Positions 33,713 through 42,282 of a DNA stretch of 42,319 nt are shown here, piece by piece (position 1 is the first letter of the stretch; the number at the start of each line of letters is the position of its first letter). The stretch is from Negativicutes bacterium (GTDB lineage Bacteria; Bacillota; Negativicutes; JAGPMH01), in the NCBI GenBank assembly GCA_018052945.1, contig JAGPMH010000013.1:1-42319 (forward strand), in the 5' to 3' direction. Position numbers and translations under genes: made by a program. The notes beneath the pieces were generated by a model. The model saw only the letters and a program-made list of their open reading frames with translations, was not told the origin of the DNA and ran no database searches.

Positions 33713-36358
33713 GTGCTTAAAGTAGGTTTAAAAGAAACAGAAGTACTAGATAGTCGTCAAAAATATGGCAGTAATAAACTAACAGAAGTAGAAAGCGAAG
33801 GCTTTAAAAAGAAATTAATAAAGAATTTAGGCGATCCAATGATTAAGATATTGTGCTTTGCCTTGTTTATTAATATTATCTTTACCTTAATGGGAGAAAC
33901 TCCATGGTATGAATCTTTAGGGATAGCTTTTGCCATTGTTATTGCAACATTTGTTTCAACATACTCAGAGTATAGTAATGAGAATGCGTTTAAAAAATTA
34001 CAAGAAGACGCTTCAAAAATTTATTGTAAAGTTTATCGTGAAGAAGAAGTTAAAGAAATTATTATTGATGATATTGTAGTAAATGATTTATTAATTTTAC
34101 AATCAGGTGATAAAATTCCGGCGGATGGTATTTTAATAGAAGGTCATATAAAAGTTGATCAAGCTGTATTAAATGGTGAAAGTAAAGAAGCAACGAAATT
34201 AGTGCAGCCACCTGATTATCAGACTGAAGATAATCAAATGGATTTTTATAATGAATATAAGGTTTTTCGTGGTACCGTAGTTTGTCAAGGTAATGCCGTA
34301 ATGAAGGTGACCAGTGTTGGCGATAATACTGCTTATGGACTAATTGCTAAAGAATTACAAAATGATGAAGAACGAGACTCTCCATTAAAGGTTAAATTAA
34401 CAAAATTAGCGCATGATATTAGCAAGTTGGGATATTATGGTGGTATTTGTATTGCCTTTGCCTTTTTATTGCAAAAAATTATTGTGCATAATAATTTTAA
34501 TATTCAGCAGATTATCATATATTGTTCTAACTATATGAATTTAATGCATGATATTATTCAATCTATTATTTTAGGTGTTGTTATTATTGTAATGTCTGTA
34601 CCGGAAGGCTTACCATTAATGATTGCCTTGGTCTCAGCTTTAAATATGAATAAAATGTTGAAAGACAATGTGTTAGTGCGAAAGATTTCAGGGATAGAAA
34701 CTGCCGGTAGTTTAAATATTCTATTTAGTGATAAAACCGGTACTATTACCAAAGGACAATTAGAAGTTGTAAACTTTATTGATGGTAGTGGTCAGTCCTG
34801 TAGAAAGTTTGAAGAAATTGAAGGAAAATTAGCTGACTATGTTTCTTTAAGTTTATTACATAATACTACGGCCGTTATTAGTCAAGATAATGGCGAAAAG
34901 AAAGTGCTAGGTGGTAATGGGACAGAAAAAGCAGCGTTAGAATTTGTTTGTGGCGATAGTTGCAGAGTTTTTAATGTAGAAAAAGTTGATAATATTCCAT
35001 TTGATAGTGCAATTAAATATTCGGCGACTGAAGTAAAAGGGGAATATAATTATACTTTAATAAAAGGTGCACCGGAAAAAATCATAGAAAAATGTCAATA
35101 TTTCTATGATAAAAATGGTGTAGCACAAGATTTTACCGATAAAAATATTATTGAAGATAAAATTAGTGAATTAGCACAAAAGGCGATTAGAGTTTTAGCA
35201 ATAGCGGTTTCAAAAGATAGTATTGTTGATGATCAATTACCGCCTAATAATGATTGGATTTTTATTGGGTTATTAGGTATTCGTGACGATGTGAGAGAAG
35301 AATCAATTCAAGCGATTAAAGAAGTACATGCTGCTGGCGTGCAGGTAGTGATGATTACTGGTGATAGACAAGATACGGCTTTAGCAATAGCAAAGGAAGC
35401 TGGAATTTTAACTTCACAGCAAGATATTGTCATAACTTCGGCAGAATTAGCACTGTTGTCAGATCAAGAGATTAGTACTAAATTGAAAAATATTAAAGTA
35501 ATTGCAAGAGCTTTGCCAACTGATAAAAGTAGATTAGTAGGAATTGCCCAAAATCTTAACTTAGTGGTAGGTATGACCGGTGATGGAGTTAATGATTCGC
35601 CGGCACTAAAAAAAGCTGATGTTGGCTTTGCGATGGGTAGTGGGACTGAAGTTGCTAAAGAAGCTAGTGATATTGTTATTTTAGATGATAATTTTAGTTC
35701 TATTGATAAAGCGATTTTATATGGCAGAACGATTTTTAACAGTATTAGAAAATTTATTATCTTCCAATTAACAATTAATATTAGTGCGGTGTTGGTATCT
35801 TTTATCGCACCTTTAATGGGGATGGAAAATCCGATTACAATTACACAAATATTATGGATTAATTTAATTATGGATACCTTTGCGGCGTTGGCTTTTGGTG
35901 GAGAACCAGCCTTAAGGCGTTATATGAGTGAGAAACCGAAAAGTAGAGAAGAAGATATTGTTAGCCAAAGAATGAAGCAAGCGATTGCGGTTAATGCATT
36001 ATGGATTGTAGCGCTAAGCTTATTAATTTTATTAACTGCAATTGGTCAATCATTATTTAGGTTTGCTCCTAATTATGAATATTTATTAACGGCTTACTTT
36101 ACCTTCTTTGTCTTTATTGCTATTTTTAATGCTTTTAATTCAAGAACAGATTCGATAAATATCTTTGATAATATTACGAAAAATCAAGGGTTTATTCAAA
36201 TGATTATGCTAATGTTATCGATACAAATTGTTATGACTTATTTTGGTGGTCATATTTTAAGATCATATGGTTTAACGTTTGAAGAGTGGTTAGTTATTAT
36301 ATTGCTGGCAGCAACTATTATTCCAATAGATATGCTTAGAAAAAAAATAGCAAAATAA
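33713..36358 (+). CDS. P2-type cation ATPase (Ca2+/Mn2+, PMCA-like)
   Basis: 881 residues. Ten-helix P2 ATPase with the actuator motif VLNGESKEA, helix-4 PEGLPLMIALVSAL, phosphorylation motif LFSDKTGTITKGQ, the nucleotide-domain KGAPEKI, hinge TGDGVNDSPALKKADVGFAMG and helix-6 QILWINLIMDTFAALAFGGE, which is very like plasma-membrane calcium ATPases. Predicted export of Ca2+ or Mn2+. In Lactococcus an ATPase of the P2 class (yoaB) is under the same riboswitch class seen upstream of htpX, so Mn2+ is a plausible substrate here; that is inference. GTG 33713 has GGTGG about five bases upstream; ATG 33701 is directly abutted by AAAGG and is less likely. Confidence 0.9.
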   Translation: MLKVGLKETEVLDSRQKYGSNKLTEVESEGFKKKLIKNLGDPMIKILCFALFINIIFTLMGETPWYESLGIAFAIVIATFVSTYSEYSNENAFKKLQEDASKIYCKVYREEEVKEIIIDDIVVNDLLILQSGDKIPADGILIEGHIKVDQAVLNGESKEATKLVQPPDYQTEDNQMDFYNEYKVFRGTVVCQGNAVMKVTSVGDNTAYGLIAKELQNDEERDSPLKVKLTKLAHDISKLGYYGGICIAFAFLLQKIIVHNNFNIQQIIIYCSNYMNLMHDIIQSIILGVVIIVMSVPEGLPLMIALVSALNMNKMLKDNVLVRKISGIETAGSLNILFSDKTGTITKGQLEVVNFIDGSGQSCRKFEEIEGKLADYVSLSLLHNTTAVISQDNGEKKVLGGNGTEKAALEFVCGDSCRVFNVEKVDNIPFDSAIKYSATEVKGEYNYTLIKGAPEKIIEKCQYFYDKNGVAQDFTDKNIIEDKISELAQKAIRVLAIAVSKDSIVDDQLPPNNDWIFIGLLGIRDDVREESIQAIKEVHAAGVQVVMITGDRQDTALAIAKEAGILTSQQDIVITSAELALLSDQEISTKLKNIKVIARALPTDKSRLVGIAQNLNLVVGMTGDGVNDSPALKKADVGFAMGSGTEVAKEASDIVILDDNFSSIDKAILYGRTIFNSIRKFIIFQLTINISAVLVSFIAPLMGMENPITITQILWINLIMDTFAALAFGGEPALRRYMSEKPKSREEDIVSQRMKQAIAVNALWIVALSLLILLTAIGQSLFRFAPNYEYLLTAYFTFFVFIAIFNAFNSRTDSINIFDNITKNQGFIQMIMLMLSIQIVMTYFGGHILRSYGLTFEEWLVIILLAATIIPIDMLRKKIAK

Positions 36359-36360
36359 AT

Positions 36361-36410
36361 AAAGGGGCTGTGGACAAAATGATTCCTCATTTTGTCACAG
36401 CCCCTTTTAA
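36361..36410. terminator. Bidirectional terminator between the convergent ATPase and aas genes
   Basis: A long stem (AAAGGGGCTGTG with a one-base bulge and then ACAAAATGA, pairing with 36387-36407), 4-6 base loop and T4. The last codons and stop of aas are encoded within the right arm. Confidence 0.9.
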
Positions 36411-38489
36411 TGTTACATAATCTATTTTACCATTACCGAGTAGAGGTAATTGTTCTAATATTATTATTTCTGCTGGCATAAATAATAAGGTAAAACCTTT
36501 GGCTAAAATAAAGGTTCGAAAAGTTTGTTTATCAAATTGTTTATAGGTGGTGTAAATGATGATTTTTTCACCTTTGCGCTTATCAGGTAAATTAATTGCG
36601 GCAAAACTGCTATTATTAAAACATTCTTCCGCTAATTTTTCGACCAAATCTAAACTGATCATCTCGCCGGAAATTTTGGCAAATCTCTTTAGGCGAGACT
36701 TGATTGAAATAAAACCTTCCTCATCAATATCAACAATATCGCCGGTATCATACCAGTTAGTATGAGGAACAAAGCCTTTATTATGTAATAAATATCCTTC
36801 CATAATGTTAGGACCTTTAACTTTTAAGCTACCACCGGCAGCAATACCGGCAATCGGTTCCAGCTTAACATCAATTCCTGGCATAATTTTGCCGACAGTA
36901 CCTGGTTTATTAAATAATGGTGTATTAACAGCTAAGACCGGAGCGGTTTCGGTTGTACCATAGCCTTCAAAAATCCGTACACCGAATTTTTCGAGCCAAA
37001 AGGTTCTGACTTCATCTTTTAGCTTTTCACCACCGGTAACAAAAAAGCGAATGCTGTAAAAATCATACGGATGAGCATTTTTCCCATAGCCCATAGCAAA
37101 AGTTGGGGTGGTAATCATAATCGTAGAATTATGACGATAAATTATTTCAGGAATTAACTTGTAATGTAGAGGGCTTGGATATAAAAATACTTCCATACCA
37201 TCTAACAGTGGTAATAATGTTCCAGCCGTTAGACCAAGCGAGTGAAACATTGGCAAAGCATTAAAAAATTTATCGTTATTATTGTAATCAATAATAGTGG
37301 AAATTTGATGGATATTACTTAAAATATTTTTATGTGATAAAACGACACCTTTCGGTAAGCCTTCACTACCGCTGGTAAATAAAATTACTGTACCGGTAAA
37401 TTTTGTTTTTACTTTTAATAAATACTTTAAAAAAGATATTATTTTATCATTGAAATTTATTTGCTGTTTAATATCTTCTAGATAAATAATATTAAATTGT
37501 GTTTGTAATTGTTGTTCTAAGTTCTGAAAGTTTCCTTTTTCAATAAAGGCTCTAGAGGTTACAATTGTTTTAAGTTGTGCTACTTGTGCTGAGTTTAAAA
37601 CATTATCAATACCAGTGCTGAAATTTAAAATAGCGGGTGTTTTTCCTAAAAAAGATAAGGATAATAAAGTTAAAACATTGGCAATACTATTAGGTAATAA
37701 AATACCAACATTAGCATTGTTATGTAATAATGGCTTTAGTTTATTAGCAAATAATAAAGTACCAATTAATAATTTTTTATAACTGACCTCACCATTAATA
37801 TCAATAATAATTCTTTTGTTAGCACCAAACAGTTTTGCCGAAGTATAAAGTTGGTTAAAGATATTATCAGCAGGCTCATTTAATTGGCGAGCGGTTAATG
37901 ATAAGTTTTGTAATACTTGTAAAATTTGATTGCTGATTTCTTTTTTTTGCAAACGAAAACTTTTAGCTTTACTAGGATCAAGTTTAAAAGAATCACCGAT
38001 GTACATACTAACTTGTGGAAAAAAATGAGCTTTAAATTTATCGGTGACACGAGATAGTTTAGAATATTTAAGACCGGTAAAAATAATGGGCACTAAAGTG
38101 GCATTGGTTTTTAAAGCAATTAAGCCAATACCATTATAGACTTTCATTAACATACCAGTCCGGCTAATTCGACCCTCAGGAAAGATAACTACCGACTGAC
38201 CACTTTTAACGAGGTTGATGAGTTTTTTTAAGGAATAGGGACTTAGTGGATCAATCGTTACATGATTGATAAGTTTTAACGGTAATTCTAATTTCTTAGC
38301 AATTCTTGTATTAATAACAAAATAAACATCATTTGGTAAATAAGCAAAAACAAAGACCGCATCTAAAAAAGAAGTGTGATTAGGGATAATAATCGAAGGC
38401 TCATTTAATAGTATTTGTTGATGATAGGTTAGCTTGGTTTTAAAAAATAATTTTAAAAATAATCGTAACATTAACTTTAGAATATTCAT
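36387..38489 (-). CDS. aas: Bifunctional acyltransferase / acyl-ACP synthetase, Aas-like
   Basis: 700 residues, close to the roughly 719 of E. coli Aas. N-terminal PlsC-type acyltransferase (about 1-200) with the NHTSFLD (H-x4-D) and FPEGRISRTG motifs; C-terminal AMP-binding synthetase (about 220-700) with FTSGSEGLPKGVVLSHKN, EGYGTTETAPVL and YDTGDIVDIDEEGFISIKSR. Aas re-acylates lysophospholipids at the membrane using fatty acids activated on acyl carrier protein. AGGAG precedes the ATG by five bases. It is transcribed toward the origin. Aas fusions are best known from diderm bacteria, which agrees with a diderm Firmicute. Confidence 0.88.
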   Translation of the reverse strand: MNILKLMLRLFLKLFFKTKLTYHQQILLNEPSIIIPNHTSFLDAVFVFAYLPNDVYFVINTRIAKKLELPLKLINHVTIDPLSPYSLKKLINLVKSGQSVVIFPEGRISRTGMLMKVYNGIGLIALKTNATLVPIIFTGLKYSKLSRVTDKFKAHFFPQVSMYIGDSFKLDPSKAKSFRLQKKEISNQILQVLQNLSLTARQLNEPADNIFNQLYTSAKLFGANKRIIIDINGEVSYKKLLIGTLLFANKLKPLLHNNANVGILLPNSIANVLTLLSLSFLGKTPAILNFSTGIDNVLNSAQVAQLKTIVTSRAFIEKGNFQNLEQQLQTQFNIIYLEDIKQQINFNDKIISFLKYLLKVKTKFTGTVILFTSGSEGLPKGVVLSHKNILSNIHQISTIIDYNNNDKFFNALPMFHSLGLTAGTLLPLLDGMEVFLYPSPLHYKLIPEIIYRHNSTIMITTPTFAMGYGKNAHPYDFYSIRFFVTGGEKLKDEVRTFWLEKFGVRIFEGYGTTETAPVLAVNTPLFNKPGTVGKIMPGIDVKLEPIAGIAAGGSLKVKGPNIMEGYLLHNKGFVPHTNWYDTGDIVDIDEEGFISIKSRLKRFAKISGEMISLDLVEKLAEECFNNSSFAAINLPDKRKGEKIIIYTTYKQFDKQTFRTFILAKGFTLLFMPAEIIILEQLPLLGNGKIDYVTLKGAVTK

Positions 38490-38511
38490 ATAAACTCCTA
38501 TATAAATAAAA

Positions 38512-38545
38512 CCATCAGTACAAAAAAACGCTTTGTTACTAATGG
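38512..38545 (-). terminator. Probable terminator after the guanylate-kinase-like gene
   Basis: On the minus strand CCATTAGTAACAAA can pair with the downstream TTTGTACTGATGG around a T-rich loop, one G-T pair and a bulge, then TTTTATT. It lies between the kinase-like gene and aas. Confidence 0.6.
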
Positions 38546-38555
38546 CTCAAAAAAT

Positions 38556-39098
38556 TTAAATTTTTGGTTTCATAAAGCCCATTATGGCCAAAACTTGTTT
38601 TGCCGCCAAATCTAGATCGGCAGTGTTTTTTACAATATGATCGGTATTTTCCCATAATGAAAAATCAGCAGCTTTCTCAGCGGAATTTATCTTCAATTGA
38701 ATAGCATAAGTATCAATATTTTTTTCTAATAAACGCTGCACAATATTAACTGGATCAAGCATAATGTAAATTGATTCAACTTTTTCCCCTAGTAAGCGAT
38801 ATAGTAAATTTAGTCCGGCTTTGTCTATTTGAATTAACGAAATAGGATGTTGTTGAATCGCTTTAATAATATCTAATTTACTAAAGGCACAAACAATGTT
38901 TTCATAATGAAAAGTGTGAAAGAAATCAATGTTATTAAATTCTTCTTCTGAAACAATTTTAAATTCTTCTACCGAAAAATCTTCAGTGGTAGCTGTCGTA
39001 TAACGTTTTATTTCGTGTAAGCCTAATTTCTTTAGTTCAGAAATAATGGCAGTTTTGCCTGAGGCGGTAGGTCCGATAATTGCATAAACTTTACTCAT
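38556..39098 (-). CDS. Divergent guanylate-kinase-like P-loop protein
   Basis: 180 residues beginning MSKVYAIIGPTASGKTAIIS. The P-loop and the layout (KRYTTATTEDF then KIVSEEEFNNIDFFHTFHYENIV) resemble the guanylate kinase fold, but the GMP-binding motif S-R-x-x-R-x-G-E-x-x-G is largely missing and the lid differs, so it is probably not the housekeeping GMP kinase. The substrate is unknown. Start 39098 gives the P-loop its usual place; in-frame starts further out (39116, 39188) lack a ribosome-binding site. Located between aas and tRNA-Pro, same strand as aas. Confidence 0.6.
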   Translation of the reverse strand: MSKVYAIIGPTASGKTAIISELKKLGLHEIKRYTTATTEDFSVEEFKIVSEEEFNNIDFFHTFHYENIVCAFSKLDIIKAIQQHPISLIQIDKAGLNLLYRLLGEKVESIYIMLDPVNIVQRLLEKNIDTYAIQLKINSAEKAADFSLWENTDHIVKNTADLDLAAKQVLAIMGFMKPKI

Positions 39099-39186
39099 AT
39101 TGACTACTACTTCCATAATGTATTTATAAAGATAATTATAACATAAAAACCTTATAGTAAAAATATTTGTCAGTAAAAAGACAAAC

Positions 39187-39224
39187 AAAAACGAGGGCCA
39201 TTCCGATCAGCCCTCGTTTTCGCA
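39187..39224 (-). terminator. Intrinsic terminator downstream of tRNA-Pro
   Basis: An 11-bp GC-rich stem (39188-39198 with 39210-39220) with an 11-base loop and T5 on the minus strand. About 140 bases separate it from the tRNA 3' end, an unusually long trailer. Confidence 0.8.
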
Positions 39225-39361
39225 CCTCTATACCCTTTACCATCATCACCATGGTTTACCAGACCATAGCAATCCCCGTCTTTTATGATACAATATTTAG
39301 GATTAAAAATCAATAAAAAAAAGAAAACCCTTCTTATTACAAGAAGAGTTACAGATTTTAA

Positions 39362-39438
39362 TGGTCGGAGCGGCAGGATTCGAACCTGCGACCCCCTGGT
39401 CCCAAGCCAGGTGCTCTACCAAACTGAGCCACGCCCCG
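39362..39438 (-). tRNA. tRNA-Pro (anticodon TGG)
   Basis: On the minus strand the sequence starts CGGGGCGTGGCTCAG and contains GGTTCGAATCC (T-loop). The acceptor CGGGGCG pairs with CGCTCCG, and 3' CCA is encoded. The anticodon loop CTTGGGA gives anticodon TGG, which reads proline codons CCN. All four stems fold by eye. It is a solitary tRNA. Confidence 0.96.
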
Positions 39439-39458
39439 CTGTCTTATCGACAAAATAT

Positions 39459-39487
39459 ATTATATAAATAATATATTGATTTGTCAA
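39459..39487 (-). promoter_or_regulatory. Promoter of tRNA-Pro (full consensus)
   Basis: On the minus strand TTGACA (39487-39482), 17 bases, TATAAT (39464-39459), about 20 bases before the tRNA 5' end: a perfect sigma-A promoter. Confidence 0.92.
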
Positions 39488-39579
39488 TATTAAATTAAAG
39501 TAAAATGATTTTTTTCTTTAAAAATCATTTTACAGGGCTGAATGTATTTACTAAATAAAAAAGAAGAGGTAGAATAACA

Positions 39580-39613
39580 ATGGTTAACTTGTTTTTAAAG
39601 ATAGGTTAACTTT
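39580..39613 (+). promoter_or_regulatory. BirA-like operator upstream of bioD
   Basis: Two GTTAAC cores (39583-39588 and 39605-39610) with GG before each, separated by 16 bases. This is the same spacing as the half-sites of the biotin repressor operator (TTGTAAACC-N14-GGTTTACAA). A TATAAT -10 element follows at 39623-39628, so the bound repressor would cover the promoter's upstream part. Confidence 0.65.
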
Positions 39614-39650
39614 TCTTTGTTTTATAATATTGATGTAGAAGGTGAATATT

Positions 39651-40373
39651 GTGATAGGTTTATTTGTAACAGCGACTGATACTGATATCGGTAAAACCAT
39701 TATTTCCGGAGCAATTTTAGCAGCGATAAAAAATAGAGGCATTAATATTGGAGCGTTAAAACCATTGGCATCGGGCTGTATTAGCAATAATGATGGAGTT
39801 TTAGAAGCCGAGGACGCTACATTTTTAATGAGAGCTTTGGATTTTCCGGAAAGTAAAAGAACTGAAGTTAATATGCTAGCGTTAGAACCGGCATTAACAC
39901 CAGCGGTAGCGGCGAAAGTAAGTGGGATAACAATAAATATGGCTACAGTTATGGAGCATTGTTATAAGGTTGCTGATAGTTATGAAGCAGTTGTAGTAGA
40001 AGGGGTCGGCGGTATAACAGCTCCGTTAATAGATGATTATTTATTAGCGGATATGATTGTTGCAATGAACTTGCCAACGATTTTGGTGGCAACAGCAGGG
40101 TTAGGATCAATAAACCAAGTTGTGTTAACGGCTGAATATGCAAAACAACGTAAGATAAATTTAGTGGGAATTATTATTAATAAATATGATGAAAATAAGG
40201 CAGGAATATTAGAAGAAAGTAATCTTGAATATATGACAAGACTGACCGGCTTGCCGATTTTAGGAAAGTTTCCAATGTTGAAAAATTTAGAGATAACTTC
40301 ACCGCAATTAGGAAAAATAGCGGAAGAGTATATCAATATAAATGAGATAATTAAGATGATGGAGCTGAAGTAG
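39651..40373 (+). CDS. bioD: Dethiobiotin synthetase BioD
   Basis: 240 residues. The P-loop TATDTDIGKTIISGAI, GALKPLASG (Lys in the active site) and VVEGVGGITAPL are the BioD signatures. It closes the ureido ring of dethiobiotin from diaminopelargonate, CO2 and ATP. GTG at 39651 has AGAAGGTG six bases upstream; the GTG at 39642 is part of that signal. Followed by bioA two bases later. Confidence 0.95.
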   Translation: MIGLFVTATDTDIGKTIISGAILAAIKNRGINIGALKPLASGCISNNDGVLEAEDATFLMRALDFPESKRTEVNMLALEPALTPAVAAKVSGITINMATVMEHCYKVADSYEAVVVEGVGGITAPLIDDYLLADMIVAMNLPTILVATAGLGSINQVVLTAEYAKQRKINLVGIIINKYDENKAGILEESNLEYMTRLTGLPILGKFPMLKNLEITSPQLGKIAEEYININEIIKMMELK

Positions 40374-40375
40374 TA

Positions 40376-41752
40376 ATGAGAACTATTGATTTAGATAAGA
40401 AATATTTATGGCATCCTTTTACGCAAATGAAAGGGTGGCTAGAGAATGAGCAAACGGTGATAACGGCAGCAAAAGGGATTAAATTAATCGATGAAGAAGG
40501 CCGAGAATACTATGATGGCGTTTCTTCGCTGTGGGTTAATATTCATGGACATCAACATCCTCATATTGATAAAGCAATTATAGCTCAACTGGGCAAAGTT
40601 GCTCACTCTACAGCGTTAGGATTGGCGAATGTGCCCGCCAGTAAATTTGCCGAAAAATTAATTCAGACTATGCCTCAAGGCTTAAATAAAGTGTTTTTTT
40701 CCGATGATGGTTCGACGGCAGTAGAGGTTGCGCTAAAAATGGCGTTTCAATATTGGCAGCATAAAAATCAGCCGAAGAAACAAAAATTTATTTCTTTAGC
40801 AAATGCTTATCACGGTGATACCGTTGGGACTGTTAGTGTGGGCGGAATTGATTTATTTCATAGAGTTTTTAAACCATTGTTGTTTGAAGCGCAGTATATT
40901 CCTGCACCGTCTTGTTATCATTGTAATTTAACTACAACCAAAGAAAATTGTCCCTTAATATGTGCTGATAAATTAGAAGAAGTTTTACAGCAACATCATC
41001 AAGAAATTGCCGGGCTGGTGATTGAACCATTAGTACAAGCGGCCGCCGGAATGTTGATGGCAAAACCGGGCTATTTGAAAAAAGTTTCGGCCTTAACTAA
41101 AAAATATAACGTTTTATTAATAGTAGATGAAGTGGCAACTGGCTTTGGCAGAACCGGCAAGATGTTTGCTTGTGAGCATGAAGATGTTTCACCTGATTTA
41201 CTGTGCTTATCGAAAGGGATTACCGGAGGCTATATGCCATTAGCGGCAACTATTACGACGCAAGAAATTTTCAATGAATTTTTAGGTGAAATGGCCGATA
41301 AAAAAACTTTTTATCATGGTCACTCTTATACCGCGAATCAACTTGCTTGTGCCGCAGGCTTAGCTAGTTTGGAAGTTTTCGAACAAGAAAATGTTATTGC
41401 TAATTTAGAACCAAAGATGTCGTTGATTGCGCAAAAAATTGCTAAAATTAATACCTTAAAACATGTCGGTCAAGCTCGTCAAACCGGTATGATTGTCGGG
41501 ATTGAAGTTATGGCTGATAAAGAAACTAAAACGCCGTATGAATGGGATCAATGTATGGGCGCGGTAATATGTATGAAGGCTCGTGAATATGGTTTATTTA
41601 TTAGACCGGTGGGTGATGTTATTGTCTTTATGCCACCACTTATTAGTACGGAAGAAGAATTGAGTGAAATGCTTGATATTATTTACAAAGCGATTGATGA
41701 AGTAACCAATTTAGGTCATTTAACAACAGCTGGTGGCAGTGCATATTTTTAA
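40376..41752 (+). CDS. bioA: Adenosylmethionine-8-amino-7-oxononanoate aminotransferase BioA
   Basis: 458 residues of a class-III aminotransferase. Marks are LWHPFTQMKGW near the start, DGVSSLWVNIHGHQHP, FFSDDGSTAVEVALKMAFQY, LIVDEVATGFGRTGKMFACE and the PLP lysine in LSKGITGGYMPLAAT. BioA converts KAPA to diaminopelargonate, the substrate of BioD. The neighbouring bioB, bioF and bioC genes are absent. The start lies two bases after the bioD stop. Confidence 0.96.
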   Translation: MRTIDLDKKYLWHPFTQMKGWLENEQTVITAAKGIKLIDEEGREYYDGVSSLWVNIHGHQHPHIDKAIIAQLGKVAHSTALGLANVPASKFAEKLIQTMPQGLNKVFFSDDGSTAVEVALKMAFQYWQHKNQPKKQKFISLANAYHGDTVGTVSVGGIDLFHRVFKPLLFEAQYIPAPSCYHCNLTTTKENCPLICADKLEEVLQQHHQEIAGLVIEPLVQAAAGMLMAKPGYLKKVSALTKKYNVLLIVDEVATGFGRTGKMFACEHEDVSPDLLCLSKGITGGYMPLAATITTQEIFNEFLGEMADKKTFYHGHSYTANQLACAAGLASLEVFEQENVIANLEPKMSLIAQKIAKINTLKHVGQARQTGMIVGIEVMADKETKTPYEWDQCMGAVICMKAREYGLFIRPVGDVIVFMPPLISTEEELSEMLDIIYKAIDEVTNLGHLTTAGGSAYF

Positions 41753-41758
41753 GTTTTA

Positions 41759-41787
41759 TCGACAGAAAAAAATTAATTTGTTATAAT
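41759..41787 (+). promoter_or_regulatory. Promoter of the cyclophilin gene
   Basis: TCGACA, 17 bases, TATAAT: one mismatch in the -35 and a perfect -10, just after the bioA stop. Confidence 0.85.
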
Positions 41788-41844
41788 ATTTTTGGTTTAG
41801 CTATTATTTAATGATGGCAAAAGTAAGTAAAGAGGGGTATTTAA

Positions 41845-42276
41845 ATGAAAAAAGCAATTATTGAAATGAAACATGGCAATATAGTTATTGAATTATTTGA
41901 AAAAGAAGCACCAATTACTGTCGGAAACTTTGAAAAATTAATTAAAGATGGCTTTTATAATGGTCTGAAATTCCATCGTGTTATTCCTGAATTTGTGGCA
42001 CAAGGCGGTTGTCCAGATGGTAACGGTACTGGTGGCCCTGGTTATACAATTCCTTGTGAAACGGAAAATAATCCACACATTCATGATCGAGGAGCTTTAT
42101 CAATGGCACATCGCGGTAAAAATACCGGTGGTAGCCAGTTTTTCATTGTATTAGAAGCACAACCACATTTAGATGGTGTTCATACTGTATTTGGTCAAGT
42201 TGTTGAAGGTATTGATTTAATTGATAAAATTCAACAAGGCGATTTAATGCAAAATGTAACAATAGTAGAAGATTAA
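41845..42276 (+). CDS. ppiB: Cyclophilin-type peptidyl-prolyl cis-trans isomerase
   Basis: 143 residues, a compact cytoplasmic cyclophilin with no signal peptide. The active-site blocks [19 protein letters not shown] and [19 protein letters not shown], with the catalytic Arg and Phe, are present. It speeds proline isomerisation in folding. GAGGGG lies about seven bases before the ATG. Monocistronic between its own promoter and a terminator at the window end. Confidence 0.95.
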   Translation: MKKAIIEMKHGNIVIELFEKEAPITVGNFEKLIKDGFYNGLKFHRVIPEFVAQGGCPDGNGTGGPGYTIPCETENNPHIHDRGALSMAHRGKNTGGSQFFIVLEAQPHLDGVHTVFGQVVEGIDLIDKIQQGDLMQNVTIVED

Positions 42277-42282
42277 AACATA

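Noticed and set aside
39136-39252. A 38-codon frame running through the terminator after tRNA-Pro
   Set aside because: No ribosome-binding site, spans a strong terminator, composition not family-like.
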